Origin: Micromonospora marina
GTDB lineage: Bacteria > Actinomycetota > Actinomycetes > Mycobacteriales > Micromonosporaceae
Length of the DNA stretch: 64,000 bases
Reading direction: 5' to 3'
Assembly: GCF_900091565.1 (NCBI RefSeq)
Contig: NZ_FMCV01000011.1
Span: forward strand, 93,247 to 157,246
In this document: positions 27,772 to 35,926 of the stretch, piece by piece
Layout: every line of letters begins with the position of its first letter
Position numbering within the stretch: position 1 is the stretch's first letter
Position numbers and translations under genes: made by a program
The notes under the pieces: generated by a model
The model's database searches: none
The model's input: the letters and a program-made list of their open reading frames with translations, nothing else
What the model was told of the DNA's origin: nothing

Positions 27772-30189
27772 TCAGGAGAAGCGGACCTTCATCGAGGTGC
27801 CGTTCTGCTCCAGAACCTTGATCTTGGTGCCGGTGGCCGGGAGCTTGACGCCGTGGTTCGGCAGCTCCGGGTACCAGTACTTCTTGGTGTCGTCGAACAG
27901 CGGCTGCGCCGCCTGGCCGCGGATGTACTGCGGCTGGCTGTTGATGTGCAGCGTGAACGAGTCGGCCTTCTTCAGGCTGAACGGCGCGTCGTAGACCTGG
28001 ACGCGGGCCCTCCAGGGGTTGCCGGTCAGGTTGTAGATGGGCCGCGGGTGCGCGTCGATGATCATGTTCCGACCCTCACCCGGGTGCGCGAACGTGTCGT
28101 TGTCCGCGAACCGGAGGTTCCAGTAGGAGATCAGCAGACCCTCCTGGTACGCGTAGTGGTCCACGTAGTCCGGGCGGGTGTTCGCGTAGCCGAAGTAGTA
28201 CGGGCCGGTCTTGAGGTACTTGTCGTACGAGACGTACGACCGGTTGCCGGCGATGTAGTAGTTGTCGAACTTACGGGTGTAGGTCTCCTCGACGACGCTG
28301 AAGCCGCTGAGGGTCCAGCCGTCCGCACCAGCCTCGGCGCCGTCGGAGAGAACCGTCTGGCCGTCGGCGGTCACGGTGATCGCGTCACCGTAGAAGCCGC
28401 CCTCGGAGACACCGCCGTCCGTCTGGTAGCGGAGCCGGAACTGCACGACGCTGCCGGCGGCCGCGTCCATCGGGATGTTGATGTCGACCCACTGGTCGTT
28501 GCTGGAGCCGTCCAGGGCGTAGCGCCCGGGGGAGATCTCCTTCAGCGGGTCGCCGTTTACCGTACCGGGCAGCGAGGTCCAGGTCTGGCCACCGTCGGTG
28601 GACGCCTCGAAGAACAGGTAGTCGTAGTCCGCCTCGATGCTGTAGCGACCCTTCATCGACAGCGCGGCACTGGTCTTCCCGGTGAGGTCGAGAGTGCGCG
28701 TCATCGTGGTGTTCAGGTCGTCCTCGTTGCCCGAGAAGAACTGCTTCGTACCCTCGAACGGCTTGCCGTTCTGGAACGTGTACTCCCGCTGCGGCAGTAC
28801 CACCACGGCGGCCTGGGCCTTGTTGGAGTTGTACTCCTGCGGGCCCAACTCCAGGGTGCGCTTCTGGCCGGCCACGATCACCTCGTAGTCGAGCCAGCCG
28901 AGCTGGAGCTTGTTCCAGGCGCCGAGGTCGCCACCGCGCTCGCCGATGCCGCCGTCGTTCTTGGCGCCGAGCCGGCTCTGGGCCATCAGGGTCCAGTGCT
29001 CGTTGTTGTTGTCCCCACCACTGACCACGTTGTAGTCGTCCGGCAGACCGAGGTCGTGGCCGTACTCGTGGTAGAAGACGCTCCGGCCACCGTTCTCCGG
29101 CTGGATCGTGTAGTCACCGATCCAGACGCCGGTGTTGCCGATCTGGGTACCGCCGGCCGGGAAGTTCGCCGGGCCGGTGTTGCCCTGGTCGCTGGCGAAG
29201 GCGTACCACCGGTGGCTCCAGATGGCGTCCTCACCCTGGTACGGGTCACCGTCGGCCTGGTCGCCGCCGGCGTGGACGATCTGGAAGTGGTCGATGTAGC
29301 CGTCCGGCTCGTTGAAGTTGCCGTCGGCGTCGAAGTCGTACCGGTCCCACTCGTCCATCGCCTTGACGTCCGCGGCGATCTCCGCGTCGGAGCGGCCCTG
29401 CGCCTTCTGGTCGGCGACCCACTGGTTGGCGGCGTCGCGGACCAGGGCCCAGGTGTTGGTGCAGACGCTCGACGCGCACGGGTAGCCGTCGGAACGGCCG
29501 TAGCGGGCCTCGTTGTAGCGCACCTTGACCCAGTTGGTGACCTCGCCGTCGACACTGTACCGACCCGAGGACTGGGCCTCGTAGTACTGCTTCAGCGACT
29601 CGTCACCCGGGGCGGTGCCGAAGTAGAGCTTCCGGAAGTGGTCGGCGCTGTAGTCGGCCTGCCACACGGTGGAGTTGTCCACCGCCCGGTTGGGCTCCGG
29701 GATCTGGTTGACGCGCGGACCGTCGAACCGGGTCGGGCCCGGGGTGCCCGGGTCGGTGTCCTGGTCCGGGTAGTCCGGGTGCCGCTCGTCGCCGAACTCC
29801 GCGAGGATGACGAAGATCTTGTCGGTCCGCTCGCGGGAGAGTTCGACGTACTGGTCCTTGGTCGGACCCTTGCCTGCCTTGGTGCTCTTGGCGGACCTGC
29901 CCGCCGCGGCACCTTCGGCAGCCCGCTCGCCGACCTTGACGACTGTGCTGCCGTTGATCTTCTGGGCCTTCGCCCTGCCGGACAGGACCTCGCTGAGGCC
30001 CTCCTGGCGCAGCGCGCGCCGCTTCTCCTCGAGCGGGTTGGGCAGGTCGTGCTCAGCCTGCGCAGGCTCGGCCACCGACGGGGCGGCGGCCGGCAGCTTC
30101 GGCGTCGGCGCGGCGCTGGCGGACGTGCCTGCCACCAGTCCCGTCGCGGTCAGCGAAAGCCCGAGCAGACCCACTGCGACTTTGCGCAC
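27772..30189 (-). CDS. secreted immune inhibitor A-type metalloprotease (M6 family)
   Basis: 805 aa. Signal peptide at residues 1-27 (KVAVGLLGLSLTATGLVAGT, cleavage near ASA). After a propeptide of about 115 residues comes the catalytic domain: zinc motif HEYGHDLGLPDDY at 374-386 (HExxHxxGxxD) and an upstream Ca-binding-like DFDADGNFNEPDGYIDH at 285-301. The C-terminal half holds beta-sandwich modules with a concanavalin-like segment (YDYLFFEASTDGGQTWTSLPG). The M6 family degrades host or environmental proteins; target unknown here. Expression may be controlled through the palindrome at 30245. Length and domain order are normal for the family. Confidence 0.92.
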   Translation of the reverse strand: MRKVAVGLLGLSLTATGLVAGTSASAAPTPKLPAAAPSVAEPAQAEHDLPNPLEEKRRALRQEGLSEVLSGRAKAQKINGSTVVKVGERAAEGAAAGRSAKSTKAGKGPTKDQYVELSRERTDKIFVILAEFGDERHPDYPDQDTDPGTPGPTRFDGPRVNQIPEPNRAVDNSTVWQADYSADHFRKLYFGTAPGDESLKQYYEAQSSGRYSVDGEVTNWVKVRYNEARYGRSDGYPCASSVCTNTWALVRDAANQWVADQKAQGRSDAEIAADVKAMDEWDRYDFDADGNFNEPDGYIDHFQIVHAGGDQADGDPYQGEDAIWSHRWYAFASDQGNTGPANFPAGGTQIGNTGVWIGDYTIQPENGGRSVFYHEYGHDLGLPDDYNVVSGGDNNNEHWTLMAQSRLGAKNDGGIGERGGDLGAWNKLQLGWLDYEVIVAGQKRTLELGPQEYNSNKAQAAVVVLPQREYTFQNGKPFEGTKQFFSGNEDDLNTTMTRTLDLTGKTSAALSMKGRYSIEADYDYLFFEASTDGGQTWTSLPGTVNGDPLKEISPGRYALDGSSNDQWVDINIPMDAAAGSVVQFRLRYQTDGGVSEGGFYGDAITVTADGQTVLSDGAEAGADGWTLSGFSVVEETYTRKFDNYYIAGNRSYVSYDKYLKTGPYYFGYANTRPDYVDHYAYQEGLLISYWNLRFADNDTFAHPGEGRNMIIDAHPRPIYNLTGNPWRARVQVYDAPFSLKKADSFTLHINSQPQYIRGQAAQPLFDDTKKYWYPELPNHGVKLPATGTKIKVLEQNGTSMKVRFS

Positions 30190-30209
30190 GTGGTACCTCC
30201 GGTGTGAGG

Positions 30210-30237
30210 GAACCGGCCCAACTGGGGGTACGGGCCG
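30210..30237 (-). promoter_or_regulatory. leader hairpin upstream of the protease gene
   Basis: ACCGGCCC (30210-30217) and GGGCCGGT (30230-30237) form an 8-bp stem about 20 bases upstream of the protease ATG, close to its ribosome site; may be a leader hairpin or operator. Confidence 0.35.
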
Positions 30238-30244
30238 GTGGAAC

Positions 30245-30260
30245 GTCCCACTAGTGGGAC
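30245..30260. promoter_or_regulatory. 16-bp perfect palindrome upstream of the protease gene
   Basis: GTCCCACTAGTGGGAC is perfectly self-complementary and lies 56 bases upstream of the ATG at 30189, a good position for a repressor operator. The regulator is not identified. Confidence 0.45.
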
Positions 30261-30510
30261 AAGGGTGAACATAGACACTGCTGCGACTGGTGGGAAGACG
30301 TGTGCGTCGATTTGTAGCAACTTTTTGTTGGGAATGCTTTTCACCGTCACAAGCCAGTCCGTCACCGAGTTGTTGACCAGTGACGATGGCCGGATCTTGA
30401 AATGCAGTGACAGTTATGGATTAAAAACCTGCGCGGAAGCCTTGAGCAGGCCCTCCGGCCGATCAGTTCAGGCACGGGCCAACCGATCGACCGGCCCGGA
30501 TCCCCCGGAT

Positions 30511-30553
30511 ACGACGAAGGGGCGGACCGCCCGGCGACCCGCCCCTTCGTCGT
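30511..30553 (-). terminator. hairpin terminator of acs
   Basis: Perfect 15-bp stem ACGACGAAGGGGCGG (30511-30525) / CCGCCCCTTCGTCGT (30539-30553) with a 13-nt loop, 9 bases beyond the acs stop. Confidence 0.8.
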
Positions 30554-30562
30554 ACGTCGTCG

Positions 30563-32551
30563 TCAGTCCTCGTCGGACTTCCCGCCGCTCATCCCCGACG
30601 AGATCAGGTCCATCACCGAGGAGTCCTGGAGCGTGGTCACGTCGCCCAGCGACCGGTTCTCCGCCACGTCCCGCAGCAGACGGCGCATGATCTTCCCGGA
30701 GCGGGTCTTCGGCAACTCCGGCACCAGCATGATCTGCCGCGGCTTGGCGATCGGGCCGAGCGCCTTCGCCACGTGGTTACGCAGCTCGGCGATGAGCTGC
30801 TCGCCCTGCTCGCCCGAGGTCTCCGCGCTGCCCCGCGGGATGGCGAACGCGACGATCGCCTGGCCGGTGGTCGGGTCGGTCGCGCCGACCACCGCCGCCT
30901 CCGCCACCGACGGGTGACTGACCAGCGCCGACTCCACCTCCGTGGTGGAGATGTTGTGGCCGGACACCAGCATCACGTCGTCCACCCGGCCGAGCAGCCA
31001 GATGTGCCCGTCGTCGTCCTTCTTGGCGCCGTCGCCCGCGAAGTAGACCCACTCGTCACCGAGGTTGGCGCCCGCGCCGAACCGGGACCAGTACGTCTCC
31101 AGGAACCGGTCGTCGTCGCCCCAGATCGTCCGCAGCATCGACGGCCACGGCTCCGTCAGCACCAGGTATCCGCCGCCACCGTTGGGCACCGACTGGCCCT
31201 GGTCGTCGACCACGTCGGCGACGATGCCGGGCAGCGGGCCCATCGCCGAGCCGGGCTTCGCCTCGGTCACGCCCGGCAGTGGGGAGATCATGATGGCGCC
31301 GGTCTCGGTCTGCCACCAGGTGTCCACCACCGGCAGCTCACCACGGCCGACGTGCTGCCGGTACCAGATCCACGCCTCCGGGTTGATCGGCTCGCCGACG
31401 CTGCCGAGCAGGCGCAGCGACGACAGGTCGTACCCGGCCGGGATGTCCTCGCCCCACTTCATCATGGTGCGGATCAGCGTCGGCGCGGTGTACAGGATGG
31501 TCACCTTGTACTTATCGACGACCTCCCAGAACCGGCCCTTGTGCGGGGTGTCCGGGGTGCCCTCGTACATGACCTGGGTGGCGCCGTTGGAGAGCGGGCC
31601 GTACACGATGTAGGAGTGCCCGGTCACCCAGCCGATGTCCGCGGTGCACCAGTAGACGTCCGTCTCCGGCTTCAGGTCGAACACCGCGTGCGTGGTGTAC
31701 GACGCCTGGGTCAGGTAGCCGCCGGTGGTGTGCAGGATGCCCTTCGGGCGGGCGGTCGTGCCGCTGGTGTAGAGGATGAACAGCGGGTGCTCGGCGTCGA
31801 ACGCCTGCGCCTCGTGCTCCGGCGACGCCGTCTCCACCGTCTCGTGCCACCAGTGGTCCTTCGCCGACCAGGCGACCTCCTCACCGGTACGCCGCACCAC
31901 CAGCACGTGCTCCACCGACGGGCAGTTCGCCACCGCCTCGTCCACGGTCGGCTTGAGCGCCGACGGCTTGCCCCGCCGGAAGCCGCCGTCCGCGGTGATC
32001 ACCACCTTGGCGCTGGCGTCCTGGATCCGGTTGGTGAGCGCGTCGGCGGAGAAGCCGCCGAACACCACGCTGTGCGTGGCACCGATCCGGGCGCAGGCGA
32101 GCATCGCCACCGCCGCCTCCGGGATCATCGGCAGGTAGATCGCCACCCGGTCACCGGCGGTCACGCCCAGCTCGGTCAGCGCGTTCGCCGCCTGGCAGGT
32201 GAGCCGGTGCAGGTCGGCGTAGGTGACGGTACGGGTGTCGCCCGGCTCGCCCTCCCAGTGGATCGCCACCTTGTCGCCGAGGCCCGCCTCGACGTGCCGG
32301 TCCAGGCAGTTGTACGCCACGTTGAGCCGGCCCCCGGTGAACCACTTCGCGAACGGGGCGTTCGACCAGTCGAGCACCTGCTCCCACGGCTGGGCCCAGG
32401 CCAGCCGGCCGGCCTGGCGCTCCCAGAAGGCCAGCCGGTCGCCGGCCGCCTCCTCGTACGCCACAGCGGTCACGTTGGCGTTCGCGGCGAGTTCGGCAGG
32501 CGGCGGGAACTGGCGCGTCTCGTTCAGCAAGTTGGCCAATGCCTCGCTCAT
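30563..32551 (-). CDS. acs: acetyl-CoA synthetase (AMP-forming)
   Basis: 662 aa, the normal length. It activates acetate with ATP and CoA in the cytosol. Visible are the AMP-binding signature FILYTSGTTARPKGILHTTGG, the TETGAI motif in DTWWQTETGAIMISPLPG, the hinge and C-terminal lid with the acetylation/catalytic Lys in LPKTRSGKIMRRLLRD. In M. tuberculosis acs (Rv3667) lies near Rv3662c-Rv3660c, matching the gene order seen here. Confidence 0.96.
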   Translation of the reverse strand: MSEALANLLNETRQFPPPAELAANANVTAVAYEEAAGDRLAFWERQAGRLAWAQPWEQVLDWSNAPFAKWFTGGRLNVAYNCLDRHVEAGLGDKVAIHWEGEPGDTRTVTYADLHRLTCQAANALTELGVTAGDRVAIYLPMIPEAAVAMLACARIGATHSVVFGGFSADALTNRIQDASAKVVITADGGFRRGKPSALKPTVDEAVANCPSVEHVLVVRRTGEEVAWSAKDHWWHETVETASPEHEAQAFDAEHPLFILYTSGTTARPKGILHTTGGYLTQASYTTHAVFDLKPETDVYWCTADIGWVTGHSYIVYGPLSNGATQVMYEGTPDTPHKGRFWEVVDKYKVTILYTAPTLIRTMMKWGEDIPAGYDLSSLRLLGSVGEPINPEAWIWYRQHVGRGELPVVDTWWQTETGAIMISPLPGVTEAKPGSAMGPLPGIVADVVDDQGQSVPNGGGGYLVLTEPWPSMLRTIWGDDDRFLETYWSRFGAGANLGDEWVYFAGDGAKKDDDGHIWLLGRVDDVMLVSGHNISTTEVESALVSHPSVAEAAVVGATDPTTGQAIVAFAIPRGSAETSGEQGEQLIAELRNHVAKALGPIAKPRQIMLVPELPKTRSGKIMRRLLRDVAENRSLGDVTTLQDSSVMDLISSGMSGGKSDED

Positions 32552-32678
32552 GCGGTGACTCCTTCGTCGCGTGACCTGCGTCTCCTGATGCGGGGAAGGT
32601 TAGTCCCGCCGTACCCCGGCCGCGACCGTCCGGCCCCTCCCCGCGCGCCGAGCGGCCCGGTCCCCGCGCCGAGGTGTA

Positions 32679-32729
32679 AGGAAGGGCCCCCTGTTAACGC
32701 CTCCGGTAGAGGAAGGGCCCCTTCTTAAC
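32679..32729. repeat. two copies of a 20-bp repeat (AGGAAGGGCCCC...TTAAC)
   Basis: AGGAAGGGCCCCCTGTTAAC (32679-32698) and AGGAAGGGCCCCTTCTTAAC (32710-32729) differ at 2 positions. I associate this sequence with dispersed intergenic repeats of Micromonospora genomes (from memory). It lies between the divergent acs and Fic-like genes and may affect their promoters. Confidence 0.6.
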
Positions 32730-32773
32730 AACCCCGGCCGTACGACGGGCCCGGCGGTCGCTAGCGTGACGGG

Positions 32774-33520
32774 GTGACCACCGATCCGCTCGCCCCGCTG
32801 CTCGCGCTCGCCGACGTCGCCCCCGCCGTCGAGCAGGCCCGCGACCGGGTCGACCAGGCCCACCGGCACCGCGCGCTGCGCCGCCAGGGCGGCCAGGTCG
32901 CCGCCGAGGTCAGCCTCCGCTCGGCAGTGGCCAGCGCCGCGCTGGAGGGCCGCGTCCACGACCGCGAGGAGGTACGCGCCGGCACCGTCACCGACCCGGT
33001 GCTCCAGGGCGCGCTGCGGGTCGCCGGGGCGCTGCCAGGGCTGAGCGACCTCTGGTCCAAGGCGCCCCGGCAGGTGCTGGCCCGGCTGCACGTACTCGCC
33101 GCCCGCGACGTGGTGACCGAGGAGGAACTGGGCCGGCCGGTCGCCGACCCGGTGGTCGCGGCCCGCCTCGACAGCCTGGCCGCCCTGGTCGCCGGCGGCA
33201 CCAAGGTGCCACCGCTGGTGCTGGCCGCCGTCGTACACGGCGAGCTGCTGAACCTGCGCCCGTTCCCAGGCCCGTCCGGGGTCGTGGCCCGCGCGGCCGC
33301 CCGGCTGGTGCTGATCTCCACCGGGTTCGACCCCCGCGGGCTGGTCGCGGTGGACGTCGGGCACCGCGAGCGCGAACCGGAGTACGTGGGCGCGGCCGGC
33401 GCCTTCGCCACCGGCACGCCCGACGGCCTGCGCTCCTGGCTGCGGCACTACATGAGCGCGGTGGAGGTCGGCGCGGACCAGATCACGCTTATCGGCGACG
33501 AGATCCTCGCCGCGTCCTGA
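32774..33520 (+). CDS. degenerate Fic-like protein (Rv3662c-type)
   Basis: 248 aa, all-alpha in appearance. SLRSAVASAALEGR near residue 45 recalls the inhibitory (S/T)xxxE(G/N) helix of Fic proteins, and VVHGELLNLRPFPGPSGVVARAAARLVLIS near residue 155 lines up with the Fic region ending HPFxxGNGRxxR, but the catalytic His is Arg and GNGR is GPSG. AMP-transferase activity is therefore unlikely. Genes of this kind sit beside the HAD gene in actinobacteria (Rv3662c-Rv3661 in M. tuberculosis, from memory). Function unknown. Confidence 0.65.
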   Translation: MTTDPLAPLLALADVAPAVEQARDRVDQAHRHRALRRQGGQVAAEVSLRSAVASAALEGRVHDREEVRAGTVTDPVLQGALRVAGALPGLSDLWSKAPRQVLARLHVLAARDVVTEEELGRPVADPVVAARLDSLAALVAGGTKVPPLVLAAVVHGELLNLRPFPGPSGVVARAAARLVLISTGFDPRGLVAVDVGHREREPEYVGAAGAFATGTPDGLRSWLRHYMSAVEVGADQITLIGDEILAAS

Positions 33521-33534
33521 CGGGTGCCGGGGTG

Positions 33535-34341
33535 TCAGGCGGTGGGCGCGGCAGCGCGGGCACGGCGGTGCCGGCCGTACCAGGCGATGCCGATGGCCAC
33601 GCCGACGCCCACGCCGAGCGCCGCCGCCGCGACCGGCACCGCCGGCCGCTCGCGCAGCCGCCGGCCCACCGGAATCGGGTGCCGGAACTCCAGCACCGGC
33701 CACGCGTTCTCCACCGCCAGCTTGCGCAACGCCCGGTCCGGGTTGACCACCGTCGGATGCCCCACGCACTCCAGCAGCGGCCGATCGGAGTACGAGTCGG
33801 AGTACGCGTACGAGTCGGCCAGGTCGTAGTCCCGCTCCAGCGCCAGTTCGCTGACCGCCTCGACCTTGCTCGGACCGGCCGCGTAGAACTCGACCTCGCC
33901 GCTGTAGCGGCCGTCCACCACACCCATCCGGGTGGCGATCACGTCGGTGATCCCGAGCAGCTCACCGATCGGCCGGACCATCTCGTCGCCGGACGCGGAG
34001 ACCAGCACGACGTCCCGCCCGGCGGCCTGGTGCTCCTCGATGAGAGCGGCCGCCTCGGCGTACACGTAGGGGTTGATCAGCTCGTGCAGCGTCTCCGCGA
34101 CGATCTGGCGGACCTGTTCCACCGGCCAGCCCTTGCAGAGCGTGGCCAGATAGTCCCGGGTGCGGGCCATGGTCTGCTCGTCGGTGCCGCCCAGCCGGAA
34201 CATCAGCTGCGCGTACGCCGACTTGACCACGTCACGCCGAGTGATCAGCCCGTCCCGGTAGAACGGCCGACCGAACGCCAGGGCGCTCGACTTGGCGATG
34301 ACGGTCTTGTCGAGATCGAAGAAAGCGGCGCTGCGGCCCAC
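33535..34341 (-). CDS. HAD-IB family phosphatase with C-terminal membrane anchor (Rv3661-like)
   Basis: 268 aa from GTG 34341. HAD motif I AFFDLDKTVIAKSS at residues 6-19, motif II VLVSASGDEMVRPIGELLGI, and motif III/IV in DLADSYAYSDSYSDRPLLECVGHPTVVNPDRALRKLA. The C-terminus has a membrane helix (VPVAAAALGVGVGVAIGIAWYG) and a basic end, so it is membrane-anchored. SerB-like fold, substrate unproved; related to Rv3661 and the Streptomyces morphological-differentiation protein. Immediately upstream lies the 6C RNA, as in mycobacteria. Confidence 0.85.
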   Translation of the reverse strand: MGRSAAFFDLDKTVIAKSSALAFGRPFYRDGLITRRDVVKSAYAQLMFRLGGTDEQTMARTRDYLATLCKGWPVEQVRQIVAETLHELINPYVYAEAAALIEEHQAAGRDVVLVSASGDEMVRPIGELLGITDVIATRMGVVDGRYSGEVEFYAAGPSKVEAVSELALERDYDLADSYAYSDSYSDRPLLECVGHPTVVNPDRALRKLAVENAWPVLEFRHPIPVGRRLRERPAVPVAAAALGVGVGVAIGIAWYGRHRRARAAAPTA

Positions 34342-34447
34342 GGCGCGAAAGTCTAGCCCGACGGGAGGCGTGGGGGCGCCCGCCCGGGTAGCGAAAGCCG
34401 ATGAGCACCCCCTGGAGTGATGGCGGTCACAGGCAGCTATCGATGAA

Positions 34448-35926
34448 TTAGCTTTGCGTGGAGTGAACAACACTCGACGTATAAGGGTCGACTGCGGCAT
34501 GCTTGTTCTCGCGACGGGAGTTCGCATGCCCGGCGCCGATGGGCCTCGGCGGTTGCACCCCCCGTAACCGCTGGGTCGGTTCGGCTCGACCCCCCCGGAG
34601 CCGAACCACAAGACGACCCCCGTCTCCCCCCGACGGGGGTCGTCCCTTTGTGGCTTGCCGTTCCGGCGCAGGTGGAGGCGGGTTCTCCGGATCGGCCGGG
34701 TGCGGCTCCGGGCGGAAAGTCAGCGAATCGTCAGCGAACGTCAGCCGGACCCGATCGGCGTAGTCGTCGGGCGTGTGCGTGTACCGGTCCAGCGTCGTCG
34801 ACGCCTTCTCGTGGCCCACCACCCGCCGCACCACGTTGACCGGCACCCCGTCCGTGACGAGCCACGTGATGTACGAGTGCCGCAGGTCGTGGAACCGCAA
34901 CCCGCCGACCGCCGAGGCCGCCGCATGCGCTACTGCCGCCGCCTCCGTGGCGAACCCCGTCCGCTGCTCCCGCCCGTCCCGATCCGGCCACACCGCGAGC
35001 CACCGGCCCGGCGCCACCTCGGTCACGCGACCGAGCAGGCCGGCCCGCACCAGCGACGGCAGCCACACCCGGCGCCGGAAGTTCGACCGCCGCTGCGGGC
35101 CGCCGTCCCGGTCGGCGAAGACCAGCGCCCGGCCGTCCGGCGAGCCGGCCCCGCGCCGCCGGCGCAGCTCGTCGACGAGGAACCGCGGCATCGGCACCGC
35201 GCGCACGCCGGCCCGAGTCTTCGGATACGTCCGCAGCACGACCCCGCCGTGGGTCTCCACGGCCACCTGGGCGACGTGCACGAGCCCTCGGTCGAGGTCG
35301 ACCGCTTCCCAGGGCAGGCCCGCGCACTCACCCCAGCGCAGTCCCGCCCCGGCGGCGGCGCAGACGATCCCGCGGTGTTCGACCGGCACGGCGGGCAGCA
35401 GCCGGCCGAGGAACGCCTCCCGGCTGATCGTGCCGGCGCGAGCCTCACCAGCCCGGTTTCGCGGTATCCGCACCCCCTCGCACGGGTTCACCGCGATCAG
35501 CCGCGCCCGGATCGCCGTCTGCATGATCATCGACAGCATCCCGAGGTGTTTGGCCGTCGTCGAGGGCGCCAAGGTCCGGCCCAGGTTCGTCACCCACTCC
35601 TGCACCGCCAGGTAGTCGATTCGCGCCAGCGGCCATTCCGCCCACTGCGGCAGCAGATGCGCTCGCAGCATCGATTCCGTCCGCTCGGCCGTCCGAACCT
35701 CCACCGACCGCCCGGCCAGCCACCGTGTCACGAACTCGCCGAACCGCATCCGCCCGGCGTGCGGGTCGACGTACGTGCCCCGGTTGATCGCGCCTTCCAC
35801 CTCAGCCAGGTACGCGTTCGCCTCCTTCTTCGTGCGGAACGTCTTGGCCTTCTGTCGGTTGGCCGAATCCCGCCAGTTCGCCCGGTAGGTCCCGGCCGGC
35901 GTCTTGCTCACGAAGCCCACGGTCAC
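34448..35926 (-). CDS. int: AICE tyrosine recombinase (integrase), 3' end fused to chromosomal sequence
   Basis: 492 aa in the integrated form. An N-terminal arm-binding domain (SKTPAGTYRANWRDSANRQKAKTF) is followed by a SAM-like core-binding domain and a catalytic domain with Arg in AGLRWGECAGLPW, the HxxR box in HDLRHSYITWL and the nucleophile Tyr in STTLDRYTHTP. I chose GTG 35926 because it overlaps the xis stop as GTGA. The last 58 residues (from 34624 down) are encoded by chromosomal DNA beyond the att core. In the excised circle the frame would meet AAG TGA right after the core and end at 435 aa. The tail is therefore an integration artefact. Confidence 0.92.
   Translation of the reverse strand: MTVGFVSKTPAGTYRANWRDSANRQKAKTFRTKKEANAYLAEVEGAINRGTYVDPHAGRMRFGEFVTRWLAGRSVEVRTAERTESMLRAHLLPQWAEWPLARIDYLAVQEWVTNLGRTLAPSTTAKHLGMLSMIMQTAIRARLIAVNPCEGVRIPRNRAGEARAGTISREAFLGRLLPAVPVEHRGIVCAAAGAGLRWGECAGLPWEAVDLDRGLVHVAQVAVETHGGVVLRTYPKTRAGVRAVPMPRFLVDELRRRRGAGSPDGRALVFADRDGGPQRRSNFRRRVWLPSLVRAGLLGRVTEVAPGRWLAVWPDRDGREQRTGFATEAAAVAHAAASAVGGLRFHDLRHSYITWLVTDGVPVNVVRRVVGHEKASTTLDRYTHTPDDYADRVRLTFADDSLTFRPEPHPADPENPPPPAPERQATKGRPPSGGDGGRLVVRLRGGRAEPTQRLRGVQPPRPIGAGHANSRRENKHAAVDPYTSSVVHSTQS
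34480..34485 (+). promoter_or_regulatory. possible -10 element of the 6C RNA
   Basis: TATAAG at 34480-34485 is the only good -10-like hexamer upstream of the C-loop hairpins; TTGCGT at 34454-34459 could be a -35 with a rather long 20-bp spacer. Would start the RNA near 34492. Confidence 0.35.
34530..34650 (+). ncRNA. 6C-type small RNA (C-rich loop hairpins) with terminator
   Basis: Three successive stem-loops with C-rich loops: GCGGTT/AACCGC (34550-34555, 34566-34571; loop with CACCCCC), a perfect 10-bp stem 34578-34587 / 34598-34607 whose loop holds seven C, and a perfect 13-bp stem 34612-34624 / 34632-34644 whose loop holds six C and which is followed by CCTTT, so it can also act as terminator. 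C-run loops define the actinobacterial 6C RNA family (B11 in M. tuberculosis), whose C loops pair with G-rich mRNA sites. Position between the HAD and ssd genes, on the ssd strand, matches B11 as I recall it. The 5' end is uncertain. The AICE has recombined into the last hairpin. Confidence 0.8.
34625..34650. repeat. attL core (26-bp direct repeat)
   Basis: Identical to 53612-53637 over 26 bases, from TCCCCCCGACGGGGG to the final TTTG; flanks differ immediately on both sides. It forms the loop and 3' arm of the 6C terminal hairpin and also encodes residues of the int C-terminus on the minus strand. Confidence 0.9.
34718..34740. repeat. left arm-type integrase repeats
   Basis: Contains GTCAGCGAATC-GTCAGCGAAC-GTCAGC (34719 on), a 10-11-bp periodic direct repeat. 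The same 23-bp block with one mismatch occurs at 53487-53509 near the right end, both inside the element and in the same orientation, as expected of integrase arm sites. Confidence 0.65.

Larger units (their letters stand above)
30190..30562. other. 373-bp intergenic region between protease and acs genes
   Basis: Holds the two symmetric elements listed separately near the protease start, then a comparatively A/T-rich stretch (30300-30430, with short runs such as CAACTTTTTGTTG and TTAAAAACC) that probably contains the protease promoter, then the acs terminator. No open frame of convincing codon bias is seen. Confidence 0.6.

Noticed and set aside
27613..30207. 864-codon plus-strand frame opposite the protease
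   Set aside because: Shadow of the M6 protease; no recognisable domains, and a Val/Leu/Arg-rich composition typical of antisense frames.
30773..32728. 651-codon plus-strand frame opposite acs
   Set aside because: Antisense shadow; acs has intact family motifs on the other strand.
34440..34625. tRNA gene as AICE target
   Set aside because: No cloverleaf fits: GGTTCGGCTC resembles a T-loop, but it is part of a perfect 10-bp stem with a C7 loop, and no acceptor or anticodon arms can be drawn. The C-rich loops fit 6C RNA instead.
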